The notes beneath the pieces were generated by a model, which worked only from the letters and a program-made list of their open reading frames with translations, made no database searches and was not told the origin of the DNA. A program made the translations under genes and the position numbers. Shown here one piece after another: positions 50,191-61,556 of a stretch of DNA of 64,000 nt (the stretch's first letter is position 1; every line of letters begins with the position of its first letter). Source of the stretch: Labyrinthula sp. Ha (Eukaryota; Sar; Bigyra; Labyrinthulida; Labyrinthulaceae); assembly GCA_015227615.1 (NCBI GenBank), contig JAALGZ010000026.1, forward strand, positions 310,001 to 374,000. The letters are read 5' to 3'.

Positions 50191-50364
50191 AAGCGAATTA
50201 AGAGTTTAAGAAAATACAAAAAGAAAACTTATAGCTTTATATTTTATTCTACTTTTAAACAGCAAACTACTTTGAGAACAAGCCGATACTGTCATCCTTT
50301 TGAAAGTCCGTAGAATTTGTAGAAAGAAGTTTATTTTTTAGACAATAAACGAATATTGATCAAT
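50191..50364 (+). repeat. chromovirus A 3' LTR, second part
   Basis: Matches 42709-42881, about 91% identical by eye. Confidence 0.85.
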
Positions 50365-50462
50365 TTCAACATTGGCATAATTTGACATTCTAACAAAAAT
50401 TCAACCAATCAAATACTGAGTTTAAATTACACGTGTGTAAAAAAGGCAGATTCCAAAAACAA

Positions 50463-53022
50463 ATGAAATCAATCAAACAGCAATATGAATAAAGAAATGA
50501 TAAAAGAGAGTTTAGAATTGAATGGTATCTTAATTAACTAAATTACTCTAAGGGAATACGATGATGAATATAATCCTATTAACCCAGAAAAGTTCAAAAG
50601 GGATATAAAAGAGTTTGTCAAAGGGTTCCAACCAACTCAAGAAGTGTCTTCTATATCGTATACTATATTCTTTTATTCTTATGTTAGGTTTGAATATTGT
50701 CCATTTCATGCTCTTAAATCTATATTTTTAAGATTTATTCTTTGTTTTCCAGCTGTGAAAGAACTGAGGTATTTTATTTTGTTTTCTTGACTTTAGTTTT
50801 CTTAGTTGCAGATTCAGTAACAAGAACTTTAGAATCCTTCAAAAACTTAAAAAAGTAAAACTGAATAAATTGTTGTATATTTTGTTTATATATTTAGTTT
50901 AGTTTTTCTGTTTGTAATATTCCTGAAGTGAATTCTTTTTGTAGTTTAATAAAATCAATCAATATAAAAGATATACAGTAAGAATATTTTTTATTATTAT
51001 TTAGACTACTTATAAACAACTTCAGTGCAAAATATATACCTAATATATTTAAAAGTTTATCTTCTAATAAACATATTTTAAAAATATAGTATTTCTTATC
51101 AAAATATTGAGTTATTAGTATTTATGAAGATATTCAAAATAAAGTTGTTATTTCAGCTATAAAAAACTTATTGAAAACTAATAAAATAATAAAAAGTTTG
51201 AATTATATTTATTCTGGAAGATCTATAAAGCTGTCAGAAAAAGATATTATGGAGTTACAAGAAATAGTTGATTCACATCCTTCTATTCTTGGTCTTCAAA
51301 TTTATCAAAGTTTTATTGAACCTAAAGGAAAAAGTGAAATACTAAAAAAACTTGTTCTTTCTGCTTTACAAAGTCAATATGAAGAAGAAGAGTTGTTAAG
51401 AGAAGTTTCAGTTATTCTTATGGGTGTTTTATTTAGTTTAGTTTTATTTCTTAGGTGATGGAAGAACTGGAAAAACTTCTTTATTAAGAAACTTATCTGG
51501 AAAAAGTTTTCAAAAAGAAATTCAATCTACTTTGGTTTTGGAAGACTATCAAATATTTCAAGTTAACAGGAAAAAGTTTAAACCACTTACAAAATATTAT
51601 CTGACTGTGCAAAGAGTAAAGAATATGTTGACTATTCAACATAGTATTGAAGATGAAGTTCAAGAGAAGTCAAAATATAATTTAGAATTTGAAGAGGATT
51701 TGATTACAAGAACTATAACAGAAAAAAGCTTTGTTGAACAATATACAGCAAGTATGTCTTCAGGTTTCAGAACTACAGATACTTTTTTACGTGTTTATGA
51801 TTTTGGTGGACAAGAAGTTTTTTCTTCAGTTCATCATATTTTTATGAATAAGAAAGCTAGTTATTTAGTTGTTTTTAATATGACAAAATTAAATGAAAAA
51901 GATTTATTTAGACTTAAATTTTGGTGTGAAAGTATTTTAAGAAATACTCCAAAAGCACCTGTTTTATTTATTGGAACTTTTTTAAATACTTTTTTAAGGA
52001 AAAATAAAACATTTGACATTGTAAATTATAAGTTTGAATCCTTTTTGTATAAGCTTTCTGGGAAGTTAAATATTGTTGAAGATGAAAAAACTTTTTTCTT
52101 TCCTGTTGAAAATGCTGTTGATTCTTATAAGAGTCGTGAAAAGGCAATAATAGAGAAGTTAATGAACCTATATGGCTATAGCTCAAAGTTAAATAACTTA
52201 TTTGGTCAATTTATTTCGATCAAATCTGTTTACGTATTGTTTTTGGATAATTGTCGTGAAGAATCAAGTTATATGACAGTTCAAAAGTTTAAACTAAAAG
52301 CTAAAAAGTGTAATTTTTCTGAAGAGGAAATGGAAGAAATGTTAGAAACATATTCTAATGAAGGAATTATTTCTTATTTCAAAGATCTAAATTTATCTGA
52401 AAGTGAAAATTTTATATTTTTTGCACCTTCTTTCTTAGCTCAAGCTTTGGGAAGTTTTATTCGTGATGAAACGTTTCATCAACTTGCTTTTAGAACAAAT
52501 AAAAAAGTATTTTCAAATTATAGAGAATATATTGATACTGGAATAATAAGAAAAGATTTATTTGAAGTTTTATTAAAACAATATACAAGAAAACAAAGAG
52601 AATATGTTTTAAGTTTAGCTTTACATAGTTTAATTCTATTTGTTGATCCAAGAGAAAAAAATAGTTTTATTGTTCCAGAATTACTTCCTGAAGGAAAAGA
52701 TAAAAAGTTGAAAGGATTTAAAGGAAGCAAAAAAGTAATAAAATTTGTTTCTCCCATCACCATAGCTACATTTGTTAGAATTATCTCTTGGTGTCTTGAA
52801 GATAATAATATAGTTGAATCACATATATTCAAATATTTTGCAAGGTTTATTTTTTCAGTAGAGAATATTTTGGATATATTTTTTGTGGAAGAAAATAAAA
52901 TAGTATTGAATTATATTGGATATGAAATAAATAGTTTATTTTGGACTAAAATTCAAAATATTGTAGAAGAAGAAGATACTTTTGGACAAGAAATTGAAGA
53001 GAAATATCGTTCTTATTTCTGA
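50463..53022 (+). pseudogene. Roco family gene, copy 3, broken
   Basis: Five-exon plan as in copy 1: introns 50525-50552 (28 nt), 50781-50796 (16), 50875-50902 (28), 50978-51004 (27), all GT-AG and in phase. Exon 1 has TAA at 50490-50492 where copies 1 and 2 have GAA, and an extra base near 51450, just before the P-loop GDGRTGKT, shifts the frame. After that the ROC (DFGGQ) and COR parts are open to 53022, ending in TGA about 12 codons earlier than copy 1. Chromovirus A ends 98 bp upstream of it and chromovirus B starts 190 bp downstream. Confidence 0.8.
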
Positions 53023-53155
53023 GCTGGTTATTTAAAAAGTATGGTTAAGTGTACAAGAAAACTGAATTATTTTCTATTTTAAATTTAATCCTTCTGTATC
53101 AACCATTAAAAGCTAAAGTTAGACTTATTTTTTGTTTGAATTACCTTTTTAAGCT

Positions 53156-53190
53156 AAAGAGTTCAGTATATTTCCAAATTGCTACTCTTT
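53156..53190 (+). promoter_or_regulatory. 3'-flank hairpin, Roco copy 3
   Basis: Perfect 7-bp stem AAAGAGT/ACTCTTT, at the same place as in copies 1 and 2; the pyrimidine tract behind it is cut 24 bp later by the LTR of chromovirus B. Confidence 0.4.
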
Positions 53191-53213
53191 CTTTTCTCTT
53201 TATTTTTGGCATG

Positions 53214-53455
53214 TATTGAGAGTTTTTCGTCCAGTAAATATATTCTTCTCTTGACACGGCCAAGTACCAGTCGTGTAGAGGTAAACGTAAAAATATAGTT
53301 TTGTGTTCCCTTTTCTTATACTTAATACTTAAATATTATTATTGTGTACTGAACTACTCAAGTAACCAAATGACGTGGCATGGTGTAAATTTTGATAACA
53401 AAATATAAATAAACTACATAAGAGATTTTCATAAAAGAGGTGTTATGCCGTAACA
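53214..53455 (-). repeat. chromovirus B 3' LTR
   Basis: About 242 bp, ends CCGTAACA; sits in the 3' flank of Roco copy 3. Confidence 0.85.
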
Positions 53456-54572
53456 TTGCCCCAATATCTCTGAAGTTAGAAACCCACTTGATTCCCAACA
53501 GTTAACCAGCCTCTTCTTAGGTTGTTATTTCTCCCAAATAACTCCCATTTAACAGCATTATTATTGAAAATGTTCTCAATTATCTGATAAAGTTCAACCG
53601 GTTCTTCTAAATTTCCTCTTCTTACTCCATAAAAAACTACTTTTCCAATAAATCTTTTTTCTAAGGTATCAGGAAACTATCCTCTTAAAACAATTAACAC
53701 ATCTTCAGTACAAGCTCCAGTCACATTTCCAAGTGTAGATAAAATTCTTCCATCTTCATTAACTTTCACCCAAATAAGTCTGCTTAAAATTTTATCCCAT
53801 TTTCTGCAATCCAATTAAGTACTAACTTTCTTTTCTTAAATATAGCCCATACAAACCACATATTATTTGGTGGTAATCCATTAACATCCAAGTATAAAAT
53901 GGCAACATCATCCAAAACATAGTATTCAAATTTAGGTCCTCTTACAGGATCAGAAGAAAACATCTCAAAATTAAGGTCCACAATCAAAACATATGGTTTC
54001 TCTTTTTGATTAACGATAAAATCTTGAACATCTTTATTAATGTATCTCGAACCACGTGGTCTTTTCCAAATATAAAACTCCACATTAAGTTCTTGATTAA
54101 CTGCATGAACCATGTTGATTGTCTTAGACCATTTCAGCTGGTATCCTCTAATAAAAACTTCAACTCCCTCAAACTCATTTTTAATAATGACTTTTAGTTC
54201 TTCAAAACCTTCTGAAACATCATGCAAACGTTTAGAATATCCTTTAATACACCACTTAATCTGTTGTCTAAACTCGGTCAAATCACCGTTATACTCAGGA
54301 TATTTATCCCATGTACCTTCGTCAGCAATCACCCGAGAAACTTCGGAATATAATTGTTTCAATCCTTCAATTGAAAATACATCGTATACCACAAGTTTCA
54401 TCTTAAAGTTTTTGCTATTGTTTTCTATATGTTGTTCAGCATATCTCCACACATTAAAGAATCTCTTCATGCATTTAGATCCATCATCAAGAGACTTCTT
54501 ATTTTTTAAAAAATATTTTCCAGCTTTTAATTTTTTTCTCACTACATCTAAATCAATTTTAAGGTCGTTCAA
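53456..54572 (-). pseudogene. MT-A70-like methyltransferase module of chromovirus B
   Basis: Fossil module between chromodomain and 3' LTR. The 262-codon open piece (54572-53784) aligns with the N-terminal and middle parts of the module in A, for example IDLDVVRKKLKAGKYFLKN against LQLDVDEVRKDNVKSHGAK, and DPVRGPKFEYYVLDDVAIL against NPIRGHLIFTD plus NMSDHDLMK. The C-terminal part continues to ~53470 in broken form, with blocks like ELYQIIENIF and NNLRRGWLTVGN that mirror A. The catalytic signature is clear in A but not in B. Presence in both elements shows the module belongs to this retroelement lineage. Confidence 0.7.
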
Positions 54573-54874
54573 ATGTTCTAAACTTTGTCTTCTTAAATAT
54601 CTTTGACGGTAATTATAATTTGTTGCTTGGATTTTCTAGGTAACCACCTTTTGAACTCAACAAAGTTTCCCATACCAAACTTTGCAACTAAAATCTTCAA
54701 AGTATAAGCTTCAAACAAAGACTAAGAATATTGAATCATAATACCTCCAGCAATAACTATTAATTTTTGACTTAGTAACTTATGCACTAGATCCTCAAAA
54801 TTTTCACGGGTATGCCCCATCTTAAGTTACACAATTCAACTCTGATCTGTATTTTGCTTCACGGTATAATAACT

Positions 54875-56121
54875 TCAATAACTGCACCAATTCTTTAACA
54901 AGAATATTATTTTTATTTTTCCCATATATGTTAATAGTATCAACGGAACATCTTCATACATTATGACTGCCAACTCCCAAATGTTTCTATCATCGTCGAA
55001 TCCTCTCCACTTGACACTAACTAGAAACTGATTCTCTGCTGTTTTCTTCAAGTCTACAATAGAATCAACTTCCAGTTTGCCTTTATCTAGAATAAAAACC
55101 ACAGTAGTGTCTGGAGATGGTAAAAATGAACTTGGAGCAAATGGCACTAAAAAAGATGTATGTCTGATCTTCGTATTTCCCATCAAATCTTTAACTTCAA
55201 ATAAGTGCTCCGAAATCTGCATAGTTAATTGATAAGGTCCAGACCATCTAGGACGACTTTTGTCCTTCTGCATATTTCCTAAACCTTTCTCCGACAACCA
55301 GACGTATTCACCTAAATTGAATTGAATGGGAGTAAGTCTTTTTCCTCTTCTCTTATTCGCCACATATCTATATTCGAGTCCTTTTTATATGCTGTATCTT
55401 GATAGTCTGCTATTTTCTTAGATAATTCTGCGCTTTTCTGTTTCAAAAGATCTAAATCTTTCTCTTTCACCTTCAAATTACCAGATCCTATTGTTGCAAA
55501 CTTCACATCTTCACCATAAATAAGTTCAAAATTAGACTTGTTAGGATATCCACGACAAGTAAGTAGGTTAGAGTTCAAGAATCCTTGAACTAAGGTTAAA
55601 ATACGAGGCCATTGATCCTCTTTCAATCCGAACTCGGATACCAATGATCTCAAGTTCTTCAAAACAGACTTATTTTGAACTTCAACTGTTCCTGCTGTTT
55701 GAATAATATAAGCTATAGTCATTTTATGTAACCCATTGCTTTCTTTCAGAAACTTGGTTACAACCGTATTTACAAAATGACTGCCTTGATCCGTTACTAA
55801 GAAAAACTCATCGGCTAAAATAAAATGTGAATGCCATTTCCAAAGGACATCCACTACAACTTCAGCGTTAGAAGTTTTTGTATAAGTCAATAAAGTCAAC
55901 CTTGTCAAACTATCAATTAAAGTCAATACCCAACCATGTGCATTGATGTATAAAAAGCACGCATATAAAACCTTGCGAGCTTTATCCCCAAACTCGGTTA
56001 TATTCAGGGGTCTTCTGATTATTAAAGATATTTCTTCGCAGTGCATACACTGCTTTCTAAACCTAGTAATGGTTTTATTTAAAAGCTCTTTATCTTCAGC
56101 TTTAATTACATAATTCTTCAC
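54875..56121 (-). pseudogene. chromovirus B integrase and chromodomain region
   Basis: Fossil integrase with zinc segment MHCEEIS, core ADEFFLVTDQGSHFVNT and the block GTVEVQNKSVLKNLRSLVSE, then a GPF-type segment (WSGPYQLTMQI) and a chromodomain with FLVSVKWRGFDDDRNIWEL. In two overlapping open pieces. Confidence 0.85.
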
Positions 56122-56286
56122 ATTATAATTCCATTCAAATTTTCTTGCCCCATGATTAAAAACTAAATGAGCATGACAAACAGCTACTGGAATTAAACTT
56201 CTAGTTAAAACTATTTTTTAATTTTCTTTTAGAACTTCAAATAGTGAAGGAATATCTTTCTTTTGATATTAAATACAAATAAATCA

Positions 56287-57640
56287 TCAAAAAACTTGCC
56301 AATTACTAGCTGCAGGTTTAGCATCATGCAATGGATGTCTCAAACTAATGTGGTAAGAATCAACGTTTTCCCAATATTCAGCTTCATCCCAAGAGGAGTT
56401 TATACTAAGTATTTTATTTATTCTAGAAATATATTTTTCTTCTTCACTTTCTTCGATATAATCAGGGTTCATCCAGCGCGACAAACAGTCGGCTGGAATA
56501 TTTTATCTCCATCTAAATGGAAAAACTTTAACCCTATACTCATGAAGTCTGCACTCCATCTCCCCAAACGATTATCATAAGCTTTCGTTTTAACTTCTTT
56601 AGCTTCAATGATTCCAACCAAATTGCGTTAGTTAGTGAATAAGACTTTTTCATTAGAGTTAAATAATAAATAATAAGGGTGCATTTTAGAGCCATTACCA
56701 TAGGGTAAAGCTCCTTAGAAGAAATATGACAGTTCAGTTGGTTACCTCCAACGCTTCCACTATTAAGAGCAATAACTCTATACCTGGCCTTAAGAGGATT
56801 TTCTATTTCAACATCGTCAGCAGTTTGACACAGATATAAACTCCAATACTTATCGCTTGAATCAGCAAAAATATAGATGTTTTCATTCTAGTTATAATAA
56901 CTCAAAGAATTAACTAAAGTTTTTTTTCAAAGCTTCTTTAAGTTCAATAAAAGCTAATTCCGTTACTAAAGTCCATTCTATTAACAAGCGTTTTCTTTCA
57001 AGGGTTTTTAACTTAACATCTAATTTAAAATCACCAAGTACTAATTTTCTTATCCAAGAAAACTCAGGTATAATTCCACATTAAAAAATTGCAGTATACA
57101 CAAACTGCGCAAGCTGGTGCATATATTGAGGCTTAACTCTTTCTAAGAGTTTTGTAGAATAAGTAATATCATAATTATATCATTTACCATTTAAAACTCT
57201 TCCAAAAAATTCGTCTTGCTGTCAATAAAACTACATTTTCGACTGTCAATTCCCAAGTTGCGAGCCTGTCTCTGCTATAAATATTTTTTCTAATATTTTT
57301 AATAAACCTTCAAACGTTGGAGACATTAAAACAGTGTCATCTATCCACTGCATGCTATTTTTAGGCCTCAATCCAGTAGGGGTTAATGCCTGATGAATTT
57401 GCCTCATACTAAAGAGAGCTGGGTTGTTGCACCAACCTTGTGGTGCCCCTCTGAAACTGTATGCAAATCCCCATGAAGTTACAAAAGTAAACAGCCTCCC
57501 AGAAGCTTTGTCACAAGGTAAATAATCAAACCCAGAAAGTAAGTCAAAGGTTGAAAAATAATTCATATCCTGAACATTATGCAACTGTAATTCTAATTTT
57601 GGTAAGATGTTAGTAACTTTTTCGCGGCATCGTTAAGAGG
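56287..57640 (-). pseudogene. chromovirus B reverse transcriptase and RNase H region
   Basis: Fossil, much broken. The clearest piece (57584-57246) has FDLLSGFDYLP, FRGAPQGWCNNPALFS and MQWIDDTVLMS, the same blocks as in A. RNase H is readable only in traces down to about 56460 (SRWMNPDY). Confidence 0.8.
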
Positions 57641-58379
57641 TCTGAAGTTAACAACCATCCTAAGCTTCTTAGGATCTATTTTAGGTCATACTAAAGTACT
57701 CATGGCCGTTGTAGGGTTGGGCTTGACCTCAATAATACCGGCGTCCAACATTTGTTGGATCCTCTTTAATAGAAAAACTTTTCTGTTCATATCCTAATGG
57801 GTGTTGGTTTAGAACTCCAACACTCCATCCTTCTTTAAGTTCACATCCAATAGGAGTTAAATTGGAAAGAGAAGTAGGTGACTCAGAATCACCAAATGCT
57901 CTAACATTTTTTTCAATAAATTCAGAAGTTCATCTTTTCTATTTAAATCGTTGTCAAAATATTTTAAATTTAATCATCCAACCTTATCTTCTAAAATATT
58001 AGTTAAGCGTTTTATATCTTTTTCTGAACTTATATCTAAGTTTTCTCCTTCATCTATTATTTCAAAATTAACTTCATCATCCTGTTCAGCAAAAATCACT
58101 GGATCTTTCTTCATAAGTTCTTTTGGCAAAATAAGTTCATTAATAGATATATATCGAGTTTCTTTCTTATCCAAAGAGTCGTAGAGAATATTTTTTTCAT
58201 AATAAAAATCCTCAGACAAAGCATCATACAAAGATCATCTTGATTAATATAAAATACACCCCTGGGGTCTATTACAGCATCACCGACTTGAATAGTTTTC
58301 TCTTCTAACTTCAGAGTTTCTTCAAGCTAGTTAGCCCAATATTCAAGAGCGTTTACACTTTGAAATTGTTTCAGTTTTT

Positions 58380-59830
58380 TCTTTTTATTAAGTTTTTACC
58401 TCAGAGACGTTAAGGGATCCAACCCATGAGCTCTTAATTGATCATTACCTATGATCAAATCATCCCACTGGGGTAAATCCATGAGCATAAACTCAACATT
58501 CGTAAGAGTGTAGAAGCCACCGTATAAACGGACAATAACCTTGGCCAGAATACCAAGTTCAAATACTCAACAAATCCTTCCCCCAGCAACTATTATAACC
58601 AATGGGTTATCAAGGGTAATTGTCTTAGAACAATATTTTCTAAGACGCAGATTCATAGCACTTTTGAAAGCTCTACTGTCCAAAGGTGATGTGTATTTTT
58701 CTCCACCTTCTTCAAAATACACTTCAACTTCTGCATCCTCATCTAATTCACTATAATCATAAATGTGTCCAGCATGGATCATATTAGGTTTAAGTACCGT
58801 TGTACTTTTTATCACATTCAGTTTTTTAGGGTTGAAAAGAGTTCTTCAAACAGCTTTTTTACCAGTAAAAGGTTGAATATCTGTTGCTGGTTCCAACAGC
58901 GGCCCAGAAAGCACAGATTCGGCGATATTTTCTTTGCCATTAATATCTAGTTGGCTTCCAGGTTTCAAGATGTTACCATCTGATTGACCCCCAACTCTGG
59001 CAGCTAACTTTTTCGCCGCTCTTCTTTTCCTTCTTTTCTCCTTATATTTTTCCCACTTTTGCCTTAATTCTGGCTCTGTTGGGATAGCAGATTTTGGATT
59101 GCCACTTCTTTTCGCAAAACCTTTAGCTTCCTTGTGACTGTATTCATAACAATGAGTACACAAGTTAGCAATTAAAAGCTTAGAAGGCATCTTCTGGCCC
59201 AAAGTATCTACAGCTTTAACTTTAACCTTTGGTTTGGATTTCTTACTTTTAGTTTTGTTCATAGATTTAAACCTAGATATGACATGAAGAGGTGGGAGAC
59301 TGTCGAGAACGTAATCCATTAAAGCATCTCTATTCCTCTGCTTCAACTCCGGCTTAAGCCTCAAGTCTTCTTTTCTAACCCGTATATAATTGGGAAATTT
59401 CTCAAAAATAACTTCAGCAATAAGTCTGGGCATCATTTCAGCCCCTGATGCCATGATCTCCAATAATTCATCCATTTCTTTAAACATAATGACAATTGCT
59501 TCTTCTTCAAGAATATCTTCGTTAAAATAAATATATTTTTTAATTGAGTCCTCAGCAGACCTTCAATTTTTTTTCTTCTCCTGTTGCACCTTTTCTTTTA
59601 AATAAGTAATAATGTCCAGATCTGTATCTGTCTTTCGTAGAAACTTAAGTTGTTGAAATACTTTTCTAAATAACCTTTGAGCTACAGAAATAAGACCCTT
59701 CCGTTCTTGATTTAGCCTTTCATATTGATATACAAAATCTTCTATATCATCAATATTTAAACTGTCCAACTCATTGAGTTTTACCAGACTGAAATCCTTA
59801 AAAGTATTTGTGTTTCCAAGACACCTGCCA
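58380..59830 (-). pseudogene. chromovirus B gag and protease region
   Basis: Fossil gag (59830-58846) with a Cys/His segment (CTHCYEYSHKEAKGF) and a basic stretch (KEKRRKRRAAKKL); the protease-like block PLDSRAFKSAMN lies near 58680. It matches the corresponding part of A in order and length. Confidence 0.65.
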
Positions 59831-60030
59831 TCTGATTAGCCTGCTGTTCATACACCTCCTAAATTAAACGGGTTATCTGTGTATTGTTTAAACTTCTTTT
59901 CTAACTATTTTCACCCCTACTATTAGTAGATTCAAACAAGGAAGCCATAGCTAGTGAATATCGTAATTAGTTCTTTGGCAATAGACAAATACCTCGCATA
60001 ACTTCGTTTCTACAAAAACAAATAGTGCAA

Positions 60031-60285
60031 TGTTGAGAGTTTTTCGTCCAGTAAATATATTCTTCTCTAGACGCGGCCGAGTAGGAGTCATGTAGAGGTA
60101 AACGCAAAAATATAGTTTTATGTTCCCTTTTCTTATACTTAATACTTAAATATTATTATTGTGTACTGAACTACTCAAGTAACCAAATGACGTGGCATGG
60201 TATAAATTTCATAACGAAAAATAAATACAAAATATAAATAAATTACATAAGAGATATTCATAAAAGAGGTGTTATACCGTAACCA
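60031..60285 (-). repeat. chromovirus B 5' LTR
   Basis: About 255 bp, TGTTGAGAG start; matches 53214-53455 with a small insertion near its end. Confidence 0.85.
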
Positions 60286-60444
60286 AGAATTGTCTAAATG
60301 ATTGTATACTTGTTCTGGTGTTCTTTATTGAGAGAAAAGGCTTGAAAAGGTTGCATAGCTGAGTAAGAATCATCGATGAAGATAGCTGGTCTTTGCAAAT
60401 AAATCTTTAGAGCATAAAGTTATTTTTTTTTATTTCATCATCCT

Positions 60445-60640
60445 GTTTCAGTTTTATGTTTGTTTATGATAGATAATGCTGTGATAGAACTTTATGGAAT
60501 TCGATTCAATATCCGATTAATAATTCTGACTGGTTAAAAGTGCAACTTTCTTTATCGGAACTTATCGGTACTTATCAGAGCATTTTCTTAAGTTTCCAGA
60601 TTTCTTTGAGCTCTGTTAGTGTAGGCTCTACAAAATATAC
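60445..60640 (+). repeat. ~200-bp direct repeat, left copy
   Basis: Matches 61575-61775 at about 75% identity, sharing ACTTTATGGAATTCG and TTATCGGAACTTATCG. In the right copy this sequence is coding; here it is broken. The two copies bracket the Rpn-like fossil. Confidence 0.65.
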
Positions 60641-60685
60641 AGTAATGTAGTATCTTAACCAAATATTAACATATGCAAAAAAAAA

Positions 60686-61440
60686 ATGAAAAAATCGAGG
60701 AAAGATGACATATATAGTAGATTTGTTGCTACTTTTAAAAATTCAAAGGATGATCAATTTTTTAAATACTGTTTGGAAAATAAATACTTAAGGTGAGATT
60801 TTTTGGACAAATATCTTCCTGAGGATATTAAAAAATATATGAACACAGCAAATCTTTCATCTGACACTCTAAATAGTTTTAGAACAGAAAATATTCCAGC
60901 TGAACTCGTAGCAGATACTAGAGCCGACATCTTGCTGCAGTCTAATACAAGACCTTTCATTATTTTGGACATAGAGCATCAAAGCAATAAACATAATAAA
61001 ATGCTACTAAGAATGAGGAAATATGAAATTTCAATTATAGAAAATCACCAAAAACAGTCAATTCGAGAAAACTCGTACCCCATTAAATTTTAAATGGTCT
61101 ACTATAACGGAACACAAAACTGGGATAGTCATAATGAATACCACTCTACAGCTACAGACTGTTCCATTGAAAAACTAACTTCGACATATCATAGTTTTGA
61201 TAGTTTTAATCTAGTTTCTTTGCAAAAAGAAAATGTCGAAACTGTTTTGGATAAGGGAAAGACAGATTTAGCTTTAATGGAATATCTTATGAAATATATT
61301 TGAAAACATGATCTTTTGCCATTTTGGGAAACAGCAAACCAAAAATTCGATAATTTTGCCCAAAATAGCATAGAATTTATAAAATTTGCATTGCGCTATA
61401 CTGCAAAAAAACTTGTTATTTCATCAGTCGACGGGTGACT
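60686..61440 (+). pseudogene. Rpn-type (PD-(D/E)XK, Transposase_31) nuclease fossil
   Basis: A bacterial-type Rpn family sequence. It begins MKKSRKDDIYSRFVATFKNS, then DKYLPEDIKKYM, the core ADILLQ with PFIILDIEHQS (the Asp and Glu-x-Gln pattern of the PD-(D/E)XK fold), KMLLRMRKYEI, and VYYNGTQNWDS, all in the order of Rpn/YhgA-like proteins (PF04754). In bacteria these are DNA nucleases that promote recombination or act in phage defence; they are rare in eukaryotes. Here the gene is dead, interrupted about four times but without gross rearrangement. It lies between two copies of a ~200-bp repeat and downstream of chromovirus B. Confidence 0.65.
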
Positions 61441-61556
61441 AAAAACCTCAACACAAGAAGAGATCATAAGAATTAATTCTTATCAGATATTCAAGGGTAC
61501 CCAGGTTTACGGTTTGACGGACAAGAATTCTAAACCGCTCTACGTGTAAATTTCAT

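Larger units (their letters stand above)
42611..50364 (+). mobile_element. Ty3/gypsy chromovirus A carrying an MT-A70-like methyltransferase
   Basis: Fossil LTR element bounded by LTRs starting TGTTAGTT (5': 42611-42881; 3': 49423-49520 plus 50191-50364, split by a later insertion). The LTRs agree at roughly 92% of positions, so the insertion is moderately old. Order: gag, zinc-knuckle-like segment, protease, reverse transcriptase, RNase H, integrase with a GPF-type motif, chromodomain, and then an extra MT-A70-like adenine methyltransferase module before the 3' LTR. The coding part is in about ten open pieces under the standard code, so it is a broken copy, though pol is open over 642 codons. 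A related element lies at 53214-60285 in the other orientation. Confidence 0.9.
53214..60285 (-). mobile_element. Ty3/gypsy chromovirus B carrying an MT-A70-like module
   Basis: Fossil LTR element on the minus strand with LTRs at 53214-53455 (3') and 60031-60285 (5'), over 90% identical apart from small indels. Same gene order as element A: gag, protease, reverse transcriptase, RNase H, integrase, chromodomain, methyltransferase-like module. Protein similarity to A is clear but modest, and the LTR sequences of A and B are unrelated, so they are separate families of one lineage. It is more decayed than A, with a dozen or more interruptions under the standard code. No target duplication is seen at the outer ends. 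Confidence 0.88.
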
